Of a stretch of 6,328 bases of DNA, positions 1-5,525 are shown piece after piece. A program made the position numbers and the translations under genes. The stretch is from Acidobacteriota bacterium (GTDB lineage Bacteria; Acidobacteriota; Blastocatellia; Pyrinomonadales; Pyrinomonadaceae): NCBI GenBank assembly GCA_013140875.1, contig JABFSB010000530.1, positions 1 through 6,328 on the forward strand, read 5' to 3'. The notes under the pieces were generated by a model. It did no database searches, was not told the DNA's origin, and saw only the letters and a list, made by a program, of their open reading frames with translations. Positions within the stretch are counted from its first letter, which is position 1, and the number at the start of each line of letters is the position of its first letter.

Positions 1-1164
1 CTGTGTCAGTGGTTGATAAATGCGATCAATATTTTGACGGGCAATTTCGACCGGGCGGGCGGAGCGATGTTTACGTCGCCGGCTTTCGATCTGCTGCACA
101 CTTCAAAAGGCGGAGACATTTACAATCGGTGGCAAAGCCGCGTCAGACGACTGCCGGAATTTATGGGCGAGCTGCCCGTGGCGGCGCTTGCGGAAGAGAT
201 CGAGACGGAAGGCCGCGAGCAAATCAAAGCGTTGATCACAAGCTGCGGCAATCCGGTGCTGTCCACGCCGAACGGCGCGAGGCTAAACGCGGCCATGGGG
301 AAGCTGGAGTTTATGGTTTCGATCGATATTTATTTGAACGAAACGACCCGGCATGCCAACCTGATCTTGCCGCCAGTGACGAATCTGGAAAGCTCGCACT
401 ACGACATTATCTTCAACACATTTGCCGTGCGGAACACGGCGAAATATTCCGGGCCGCTGTTTGTTAAAGACCCGAACGCGAAACACGACTGGGAAATTTT
501 TCAGGAACTCGTTCACCGCTTAGCGGGAAAGGCCGAACCATTGAAGGCAGAACCGCCGGAGGTGAAACTTTCGATGGCGTTGGCGTTCGGGAAGTATCAG
601 CTCTCGCTCGACAAGTTGAAAGAATCGCTGCACGGGATCGATCTGGGCGAACTTCAGCCGTGTCTGCCCGATCGGCTGATGACCGCGGAGAAACGAATCG
701 ACCTTGCCCCCGAAATTCTGGTGAACGATCTTGAAAGATTGAGGCGGGAACCTGAATCCGCCGCGAACGGTGATTTTCCGTTCAGCCTGATCGGCCGCCG
801 ACACCTGCGTGATTGCAATTCGTGGATGCACAACAGCGAGCTTTTGATGAAGGGAAAGAACCGCTGCACGCTGATGATGAGTACGGCCGACGCCGAGCGT
901 TTGAATTTGCGGGATGGACAGACGGTGCGTGTAACTTCCCGCGTCGGCTCGGTCGAGTTGCCGCTTGAGGTGACGGAAAACATCGGCGATGGCGTCGTCT
1001 CAATCCCGCACGGTTACGGTCACAAACGCAGCGGCGCAAAGCTGGATGTCGCCGACAAACATGCGGGAGTTTCCATCAACGACCTGACCGACGAAACCGT
1101 GTTAGACGACCTTACGGGAAACGCCGCGTTCTGCAGCGTGCGAGTTAAGGTCGAACTGTCTTAG
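1..1164 (+). CDS. Molybdopterin-dependent oxidoreductase, C-terminal half (5' truncated)
   Basis: The frame is open from the first base (L-C-Q-W-L-I-N...) to a TAG at 1162-1164, so the TTG at 13 is not a real start; 387 residues are visible. It resembles the BisC/formate-dehydrogenase/assimilatory-nitrate-reductase group of molybdenum bis-MGD oxidoreductases. The segment NILTGNFDRAGGAMF (about residues 10-24) is the usual stretch in the catalytic core. SCGNPVLSTPNG (about 81-92) and ETTRHANLILPP (about 114-125) are typical of the second half of the molybdopterin domain. Residues from about 260 to the end form the C-terminal molydopterin-dinucleotide-binding beta-barrel (SLIGRRHLRDCNSWMHN, then LNLRDGQTVRVTSRVG). 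The N-terminal 4Fe-4S domain and the metal-ligand residue lie outside the window, so the substrate cannot be named. It faces the next gene and ends 1 bp before a repeat element. Confidence 0.9.
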   Translation: MCQWLINAINILTGNFDRAGGAMFTSPAFDLLHTSKGGDIYNRWQSRVRRLPEFMGELPVAALAEEIETEGREQIKALITSCGNPVLSTPNGARLNAAMGKLEFMVSIDIYLNETTRHANLILPPVTNLESSHYDIIFNTFAVRNTAKYSGPLFVKDPNAKHDWEIFQELVHRLAGKAEPLKAEPPEVKLSMALAFGKYQLSLDKLKESLHGIDLGELQPCLPDRLMTAEKRIDLAPEILVNDLERLRREPESAANGDFPFSLIGRRHLRDCNSWMHNSELLMKGKNRCTLMMSTADAERLNLRDGQTVRVTSRVGSVELPLEVTENIGDGVVSIPHGYGHKRSGAKLDVADKHAGVSINDLTDETVLDDLTGNAAFCSVRVKVELS

Positions 1165-1258
1165 TTATTCGTTTTACGTTATTCGTTATTCCGAAATAGC
1201 CGGAAATGATTTCTCCGAAATAACGAAGAGCGAATAACGGATAGGGAATAATGAAGAG
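1165..1258. repeat. Inverted pair of heptamer arrays between convergent genes (element A)
   Basis: The left arm holds four heptamers in register: TTATTCG (1165-1171), TTTTACG (1172-1178), TTATTCG (1179-1185) and TTATTCC (1186-1192). The right arm holds five in the opposite sense: CGAAGAG (1224-1230), CGAATAA (1231-1237), CGGATAG (1238-1244), GGAATAA (1245-1251) and TGAAGAG (1252-1258). The nine-base block CGTTATTCG at 1177-1185 is exactly complementary to 1231-1239. The core between the arms contains the perfect palindrome GAAATGATTTC (1203-1213). The element starts at the base after the oxidoreductase stop and ends 1 bp before the DUF488 stop, so it fills the gap. A folded RNA from either strand could help end transcription, but there is no clear U-tract, so that role is only inferred. 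Confidence 0.75.
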
Positions 1259-1259
1259 A

Positions 1260-1715
1260 TCACCAAATCGACGGCACCGCCGATTCGTCGAACTCGGACG
1301 CGCGGCCGTCGGGCAGGATGTGGATTATTCTTTCGACGCCGCGTGCACGAAGCATTGGGGCGAGCATTCCGACGCGATGACAATTTGCCCGCGGCGTTTT
1401 GTGTGCCGATAGGGGCTGAGATTCGGAGCACATGATAACTGTTCGCACCTCGGACGCGATCTCGACGATGCGGTCTACACCGCGTGCCAGGTCTTCGGGC
1501 TTGGGTTTTGTCCTGCCGCCCGTTTCGGGCAGATGCTCGTAGCCGATGCCGGCGTCCTTCAATAACTCACGCAAAACCATCCCATTAAATTGCGGCCACC
1601 GCGACCGCGCGACGCTTCTTACGTCACATAAGAACTCGATTTCGTGCTGCCGAAGCAATTCAAGGAAATAGTTAAATGTATGACGGCCGTGGCCGATGGA
1701 GTAGATTTCGGGCAT
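1260..1715 (-). CDS. DUF488 family protein
   Basis: A small cytoplasmic protein of unknown biochemical role, 151 residues from the ATG at 1715. Family hallmarks are clear: YSIGHG near the N-terminus (about 5-10), CDVRS (30-34), PQFN (41-44), LPETGG (62-67), a Cys-x-Glu (C96, E98) and CHR (112-114). In most relatives the cysteine and the CHR are about eight residues apart; here they are 16 apart, with an extra stretch rich in Ser, Lys and Pro. A TTG at 1727 in the same frame would add four residues (M-S-P-P), but it lies 1 bp after the upstream TPR gene's stop with no room for a ribosome site, so the ATG is preferred. The 13-bp gap to the TPR gene suggests co-transcription. It ends SIW, just beyond element A. 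Confidence 0.85.
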   Translation of the reverse strand: MPEIYSIGHGRHTFNYFLELLRQHEIEFLCDVRSVARSRWPQFNGMVLRELLKDAGIGYEHLPETGGRTKPKPEDLARGVDRIVEIASEVRTVIMCSESQPLSAHKTPRANCHRVGMLAPMLRARGVERIIHILPDGRASEFDESAVPSIW

Positions 1716-1728
1716 CGGCGGCGACAAC

Positions 1729-2919
1729 CTATTTCTGAATCACGTAATTCGCCACATACTGCCGAAGCTTGGGGCGATTATTTTTCAGGTATTCGGGATG
1801 GTCCTCGGCGATGCCTTCGTTGGCACGGGCGAGGAGTATGTAGGCTTCAAGTAGGCCTTCCTTGTCGAGCTGGCTGAGCGTTTCGAAATGCTTGCTTGAC
1901 GATTTCCCGGTTTGAGCGGCTTTGACGGCGGCCCGCAGAGAATCTGCCTCTTCCGCGAGCGAGTGCCTGTACTCTTTTTCCTTTGGGAATACCTTCGCGA
2001 ATTTTTCGTTCTTCCAGCTCTCGCGGGCTGCGAAATACGCTAGCCAGGGCGACGCGTCGGGATCCTTGGGGTCGATAGCTGATTTGGGCGCCGCTTTTCC
2101 TTTTGCGTCGAAGATGAACTCCGGCACGTTCACGGCTGGGTGCGTGAGCTCTTTGCCCGTAATTTCTGACCACTGATCAATGCCGCGGGACGACATTCGG
2201 TTATACGGTTCGACGATATACGCCTCGATATAGCGTTCGCGGGCCTGGTCGTACTTTTTCTGCTTCATAAACGGCGTCGCCGAATATCGGTAGGCCGTTT
2301 CGCGGTTCGGATCTATCGTGATGGCCCGTTGGTACCACTTTTCGGCGGTCGCCCAATCGCCCTTCTGCACAAAGCAATCGCCGCCCGAAACCGCGGCCTG
2401 ATACACTTTGGGGTCGAGTGTCAGGACCTTTTCGAATAACTTGGCCGCTTCCTCATATTTCGATTGGGCGAAAAGGCCTTCGGCCTGGTGCATTGTTTTT
2501 TCGGCTTCGGCATTTAACGAATAGGCCGGGCCATCACTGTCGGCGGCCGGTTCGCCACTGATTACCGCTAACAGCGAATCGAGCGCCGGGTCTTTCAAGC
2601 CCAGCTTCTTTGCCTCCTTCAATTGCTCAAGAGCCTTCGCGGACAACTGCTTCGCTTCTTCGGTGTTATTCACCTGTTTCGATTTCGTCAGCAGGCTCCA
2701 ACCGTAAAGGAAGCGAATTCTTCCATCGTCGGGAATTGCCTTGACGACGACCTCAAGATGAGGCACCGCTTCGGCAAACCGCTGCTGTTCAATCAGCGCC
2801 ATTGCTTTTGCGGTTGCCTGGACCAACTCATCTTCAGTCTGGGCATTCAACGGAAAGACCGCCGCAAAACACAGTACGGCGCAAAATAAAATGTGGAAGA
2901 TATATTTTTTATCGGACAT
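1729..2919 (-). CDS. Secreted tetratricopeptide-repeat protein
   Basis: 396 residues starting at ATG 2919. The N-terminus is a classic Sec signal peptide: basic M-S-D-K-K, a hydrophobic stretch about 7-22, then LNA|Q with likely cleavage after residue 26, so it probably acts in the periplasm. TPR-like helix pairs are visible at about 33-66 (ATAKAMALIEQQRFAEAVPH...), 139-170 (AEGLFAQSKYEEAAKLFEKV...LDP), 173-204 (GDWATAEKWYQRAITIDPN) and 207-238 (KKYDQARERYIEAYIVEP), with a weaker one at about 87-107. The C-terminal 150 residues carry no motif I recognise but are helix-rich and charged, with IDPKDPDASPWLAYFAARESW in the middle. TPR domains mediate protein-protein contacts; the partner is unknown. 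It is the first gene of a probable TPR-DUF488 unit. No strong Shine-Dalgarno precedes the start. Confidence 0.85.
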   Translation of the reverse strand: MSDKKYIFHILFCAVLCFAAVFPLNAQTEDELVQATAKAMALIEQQRFAEAVPHLEVVVKAIPDDGRIRFLYGWSLLTKSKQVNNTEEAKQLSAKALEQLKEAKKLGLKDPALDSLLAVISGEPAADSDGPAYSLNAEAEKTMHQAEGLFAQSKYEEAAKLFEKVLTLDPKVYQAAVSGGDCFVQKGDWATAEKWYQRAITIDPNRETAYRYSATPFMKQKKYDQARERYIEAYIVEPYNRMSSRGIDQWSEITGKELTHPAVNVPEFIFDAKGKAAPKSAIDPKDPDASPWLAYFAARESWKNEKFAKVFPKEKEYRHSLAEEADSLRAAVKAAQTGKSSSKHFETLSQLDKEGLLEAYILLARANEGIAEDHPEYLKNNRPKLRQYVANYVIQK

Positions 2920-3046
2920 CGGATTTGTAAGGTTGATCGCGAAGCGGACCGATCAGATTGAAAATACTAAATTCTTCGACCCCTTAGATGCGGGTATTCC
3001 GACCATTATAACCTCGGTGTCAACAATTGCTGAATATAACTCATAA
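2920..3046 (-). promoter_or_regulatory. Candidate promoter region of the TPR gene
   Basis: This 127-bp gap between the ligase stop and the TPR start carries, on the minus strand, an exact TATAAT (3005-3010) about 85 bp upstream of the TPR ATG and an exact TTGACA (3018-3023). They are only 7 bp apart, so they cannot be the -35 and -10 of one normal sigma-70 promoter. The TATAAT could be a -10 with a poor -35, or the TTGACA a -35 with the weak -10 GGAATA 17 bp downstream. Two adjacent heptamers (TATAACT at 3035-3041, CATAACT at 3042-3048) overlap the ligase stop codon; two copies are too few to call an array. No terminator hairpin for the ligase was seen. Confidence 0.35.
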
Positions 3047-5425
3047 CTACTTGTTAAACGCCCTAATTTCTTCAACTGACTGCGGATTTTCCAACGCCGA
3101 AAGATCGCCCGGATCTTCGCCTAAATAGGCCGACCGGATGACGCGTCGCATGACCTTGGCGTTGCGGGTTTTGGGCAGGGCGGAGACGAAGTGTATTTTG
3201 GACGGGGCGAGCGGTTTGCCCATGTCCTTTGCGACGAGAGCTTTCAACTCTTGTTGCAGTGATGAGTGGTGAGTGGTGAGTGATGAGTTGTTTGATTCAG
3301 AATGTCCGTCACTCACCACTAAAAGCTCATCGTTCAACACTACAAAAGCTACCATCGCCGTGCCTTTTGCTTCATCGGGGACGCCGATAACGGCGGCTTC
3401 GGTGACGAGCGGGTGGGCGACGAGGAGGCTTTCTACCTCAGCGGGGCCGACACGTTTCCCCGCGACTTTCAGCGTGTCGTCGCTGCGTCCGAGGATGAAC
3501 CAGTGGCCGTCTGCGTCACGCATCGCCCAGTCGCCGTGAACCCAGATGTTTTTGAATCGGCTCCAGTAGGTTTCTAAATATCTTTCCTTTTCCTGCCAAA
3601 AGCCACGGGCCATGCCGATCCAGGGCTGCTTGATGACCAACTCGCCGACTTCGCCGGGCTTCACCGGTTCGCCGTTCTCATTCAGTATGTCGACGTCCAT
3701 TCCCGGACACGGCGCCGGAAACGAGCACGGCTTGATCGGCAAAAGCGGATTGCCCATCAAAATCCCGCCGGCGATCTCGGTGCCGCCGGAGTAGTTGATG
3801 ATCGGGAGTTTCGAATTGCCGACCTTCTCAAACAGCCACCACCACGGCGCCGGATTCCACGGCTCGCCGGTGGAAGCGAAGATGCGCAAGGCAGAAAGGT
3901 CGTGGCGCTCAAAAGGGGCAGAACCACCTGCGTAAGCAGGGGGCGTGGACGTTGCCCTATCATCATCGTCGCGTTTTGTTTCTAACGTTGAAATCTCGCC
4001 CGCATCCTTGCCCCCCGCTGACACAGGGGGTTCTGCCTCGTGAGCAGCCAAGGCCCGGACAAGCGTCGGAGAAATACCAAGCACTTCGACCTTATGCTTC
4101 GCGCAGAATTCCCACATGCGGTCGGGCGTTGGGTAATCGGGCGCGCCGTCATAGATGCAGATCGTCGCGCCGTTTATCAACGCTCCGTAGATCAGCCACG
4201 GGCCCATCATCCAACCGATGTCCGTGTACCAACAGATCCGCGTCCCTTTGCCAACGTCCGTTCCGAACGCCATATCCTGAGCCGCTTTGATAGGGAAGCT
4301 CGCATGCGTGTGGGCGATGCCCTTTGGCTTTCCGGTCGTGCCGGAGGTGTAGAGGATGATGAGCGGATCTTCGGCGGAGGTGGGTTCTATGCGGGGCCCA
4401 CTTCCCAGATTCAATAGCTCGGACCAGAACACTATGAGTGAAGGGTAGTCAACGGGCTCTCTCTTAAGGTCATATATCTCGAACGAAATTCTGGCACCTC
4501 CGGATTCGTGAACTGAATCTTGCTGTTTCTGAGGATTTTTCTTAGCCGCCAGCAACTCTTGCGTTTGCAGATACTCGTGTCTTTCTTCATCGGACATCGC
4601 AAGATATCCTTCAAATTCCGTTCGCGACCGTTGTATCTGGTCCTTAGTTCTTTGTCGAAGCGGTTTCTCTAGCGATTTCGGAGGAATCAAAAATAACGTG
4701 CGAACCGTCGGACACTTTCCAGCCGCCTCTAGCCCTGATGAATGAAGTTCCTTGCCTCGTCTTCGAAAACCGAGACTCGTAAAAAGGGCCTTTGCCCCGA
4801 CCGCATTCATCCGACTTACGATAGCCTCGACACCATAGCCCGAAAAAACTGGGACGGCGATCGCTCCAATTCGGTTGATCGCGAGTAGTGCAATCACTGT
4901 TTCGGGAATCATCGGAAGATGAATGCCGATAGAGTCGCCTTTACCTAGCCCATCCGCTCGCAAACCGGCTGCGCATTTCTCAACGCGGTCTGAGAGTTGC
5001 GCATAACTCAACATTTCGTTCGACCCGTCCTCGCCTTCCCAAATCACCGCCGGCTGATCTTTCACATCATCCGTCTGCCAGCGGTCTAGGCACATTTCGG
5101 TGATGTTCAGGCCGGCAGAGAGGGATGAGGGATGAGGGATGAGGGATGAACGTTCGGAGTCTGCGGCTGTAGAAAACCATTTAGGGAACTCGATGCCTTT
5201 GGAAATATCCAAAAGCTCTGAGTATGGTGGATCGAATTTTATATCGAGGAATTTGAGGACTTCCTCGGTGAACTTTTCCACGTCGCGGATGGAGAATTGA
5301 TATAGCTCATCCCAGGTCGTGACGCCCACCTGACGCATGAATTTTGTTAGCTGTGCGCGTTCGACCACCTCCGGCGTCGGTGTCCAGGCGATGGGTTGAT
5401 CTTCGAGCAGGTTTGTGTCGTGCAT
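3047..5425 (-). CDS. AMP-forming acyl-CoA synthetase (acetyl-CoA synthetase type) with several in-frame insertions
   Basis: 792 residues from ATG 5425 (a GTG at 5452 would add nine but lies inside the upstream repeat). It activates a carboxylic acid with ATP to an acyl-AMP, then an acyl-CoA, in the cytoplasm. Visible motifs, numbered from the ATG: an acetyl-CoA-synthetase-type N-terminal domain (about 30-90), the P-loop YTSGTTGKPKG (359-369), STGEPWNP (518-525), YSGGTE (545-550), the hinge region GRSDDTLKVAGKR (646-658), and the catalytic-lysine motif LPKTRNAK with K757. In acetyl-CoA synthetases a Trp two residues before the Thr of the TE motif closes the acetate pocket; here that position is Gly, suggesting a substrate larger than acetate. 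The family is usually about 620-660 residues. The surplus sits near residues 87-103, 248-332, 463-506 and 698-725; three of these match repeat elements. The frame is intact throughout and all core motifs survive. The exact substrate is unknown. Confidence 0.88.
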   Translation of the reverse strand: MHDTNLLEDQPIAWTPTPEVVERAQLTKFMRQVGVTTWDELYQFSIRDVEKFTEEVLKFLDIKFDPPYSELLDISKGIEFPKWFSTAADSERSSLIPHPSSLSAGLNITEMCLDRWQTDDVKDQPAVIWEGEDGSNEMLSYAQLSDRVEKCAAGLRADGLGKGDSIGIHLPMIPETVIALLAINRIGAIAVPVFSGYGVEAIVSRMNAVGAKALFTSLGFRRRGKELHSSGLEAAGKCPTVRTLFLIPPKSLEKPLRQRTKDQIQRSRTEFEGYLAMSDEERHEYLQTQELLAAKKNPQKQQDSVHESGGARISFEIYDLKREPVDYPSLIVFWSELLNLGSGPRIEPTSAEDPLIILYTSGTTGKPKGIAHTHASFPIKAAQDMAFGTDVGKGTRICWYTDIGWMMGPWLIYGALINGATICIYDGAPDYPTPDRMWEFCAKHKVEVLGISPTLVRALAAHEAEPPVSAGGKDAGEISTLETKRDDDDRATSTPPAYAGGSAPFERHDLSALRIFASTGEPWNPAPWWWLFEKVGNSKLPIINYSGGTEIAGGILMGNPLLPIKPCSFPAPCPGMDVDILNENGEPVKPGEVGELVIKQPWIGMARGFWQEKERYLETYWSRFKNIWVHGDWAMRDADGHWFILGRSDDTLKVAGKRVGPAEVESLLVAHPLVTEAAVIGVPDEAKGTAMVAFVVLNDELLVVSDGHSESNNSSLTTHHSSLQQELKALVAKDMGKPLAPSKIHFVSALPKTRNAKVMRRVIRSAYLGEDPGDLSALENPQSVEEIRAFNK
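3259..3344. repeat. Inverted heptamer arrays inside the ligase coding sequence (element B)
   Basis: The left arm has four heptamers: GTGATGA (3259-3265), GTGGTGA (3266-3272), GTGGTGA (3273-3279) and GTGATGA (3280-3286). The right arm, in the opposite sense, has five more degenerate heptamers: CACTCAC (3310-3316), CACTAAA, AGCTCAT, CGTTCAA and CACTACA (to 3344). The 12 bases at 3272-3283 are perfectly complementary to 3309-3320, with 25 bases between. The element lies between the conserved hinge domain and the catalytic-lysine motif of the acyl-CoA synthetase and is read as residues about 698-725 (from the ATG), including the low-complexity NNSSLTTHHSSLQQ. Relatives normally have no such loop there. 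Confidence 0.8.
3917..4037. repeat. REP-like inverted pair inside the ligase coding sequence (element C)
   Basis: Two 27-base arms, 3917-3943 and 4011-4037, are inverted copies matching at 23 of 27 positions. Each begins (outer end) with GGCAGAACC and continues into a small palindrome; in the left arm CCTGC-GTAA-GCAGG is a perfect hairpin. The arms are separated by 67 bases. The layout resembles paired REP sequences (BIME-like) or a short MITE. The whole 121-bp unit is translated in frame as residues about 463-503 of the acyl-CoA synthetase, giving PPVSAGG at one end and PPAYAGG at the other, between GISPTLVRALAAHEAE and the conserved RHDLSALRIFASTGEPW. No transposase gene is in the window, so mobility would need a protein supplied elsewhere. 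Confidence 0.8.
4430..4684 (-). other. Extra ~85-residue segment of lower GC in the acyl-CoA synthetase
   Basis: Between RTLFLI (end of a conserved beta-strand region) and FWSELL, relatives carry only a short linker. Here about 85 residues (about 248-332 from the ATG) intervene. They are highly polar, with many K, E, Q and R residues, for example KDQIQRSRTEFEGYLAMSDEE. A hand count of 4431-4670 gives about 46% GC, against about 65% in 3421-3540 of the same gene. I see no tandem repeat or terminal inverted repeat at its ends, so unlike elements B, C and D it cannot be explained as a repeat. It may be a lineage-specific domain insertion or an older, decayed insertion. The boundaries are approximate. 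Confidence 0.5.
5122..5149. repeat. Four perfect GGGATGA heptamers in the ligase coding sequence (element D)
   Basis: Four exact copies of GGGATGA run head to tail, read on the minus strand as residues about 93-102, SSLIPHPSSL. They sit between the N-terminal domain (ends FPKWF) and the conserved NITEMCLDRW segment. Only one arm is visible: no inverted partner of this heptamer follows within about 60 bp on either side. The copies are identical, so the array is probably recent or still slipping. Each gain or loss of one heptamer would shift the frame; only changes of three keep it. Confidence 0.85.
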
Positions 5426-5439
5426 AAGCGGAGATTGTC

Positions 5440-5518
5440 CACAGATTAACACAGATGAACACTGATAAGAATCGAAGCAAAATCTGTGTTAATCTTTGTC
5501 CATCTGTGGTTAATTTGG
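5440..5518. repeat. Inverted decamer arrays in the divergent intergenic region (element E)
   Basis: Right arm, plus strand, period 10: AAAATCTGTG (5479-5488), TTAATCTTTG (5489-5498), TCCATCTGTG (5499-5508) and GTTAATTTGG (5509-5518). Left arm, minus strand: CTTATCAGTG (5460-5469), TTCATCTGTG (5450-5459) and TTAATCTGTG (5440-5449), possibly with a decayed fourth at 5430-5439. The core between the arms is only 9 bases. Bases 5443-5456 and 5482-5495 form a 14-bp perfect inverted repeat with a 25-base loop. The element fills most of the 100 bp between the divergent ligase and SDR starts, so promoters for one or both genes must lie in or against it. No consensus -35/-10 pair is visible. Confidence 0.8.
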
Positions 5519-5520
5519 TG
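5517..5520 (+). promoter_or_regulatory. Probable ribosome binding site of the SDR gene
   Basis: GGTG ends 5 bases before the ATG at 5526. It is partial, but it is the only purine-rich core near this start. Its first two bases are the end of the last decamer of element E, so the repeat abuts, and may supply, the translation start region. Confidence 0.45.
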
Positions 5521-5525
5521 TTGAT

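Noticed and set aside
3..467. 154-codon plus-strand frame overlapping the oxidoreductase
   Set aside because: Out of frame with a well-supported conserved gene; the translation is rich in R, A and G with no motif. A shadow of the real gene.
1165..1258. Classical rho-independent terminator
   Set aside because: There is dyad symmetry, but the stem is AT-rich and imperfect and no T-run follows on either strand; kept only as a possible terminator.
1186..1431. 81-codon minus-strand frame crossing element A (ends SLFPIRYSLFVISEK...)
   Set aside because: It overlaps DUF488 in another frame, and its tail is simply the translated heptamer array.
3035..3048. Another heptamer array at the ligase stop (TATAACT, CATAACT)
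   Set aside because: Only two copies; too little to separate from chance.
3259..3344. CRISPR-like array
   Set aside because: Units are 7 bp, contiguous, with no spacers, and inverted halfway; not a CRISPR.
4040..4417. 125-codon plus-strand frame antisense to the ligase
   Set aside because: Opposite the conserved P-loop and adenylate-forming motifs; Arg-rich, motif-free translation typical of an antisense shadow.
5426..5452. GTG at 5452 as the ligase start
   Set aside because: It lies inside the decamer element and adds nine residues not expected for the family; the ATG at 5425 is preferred.
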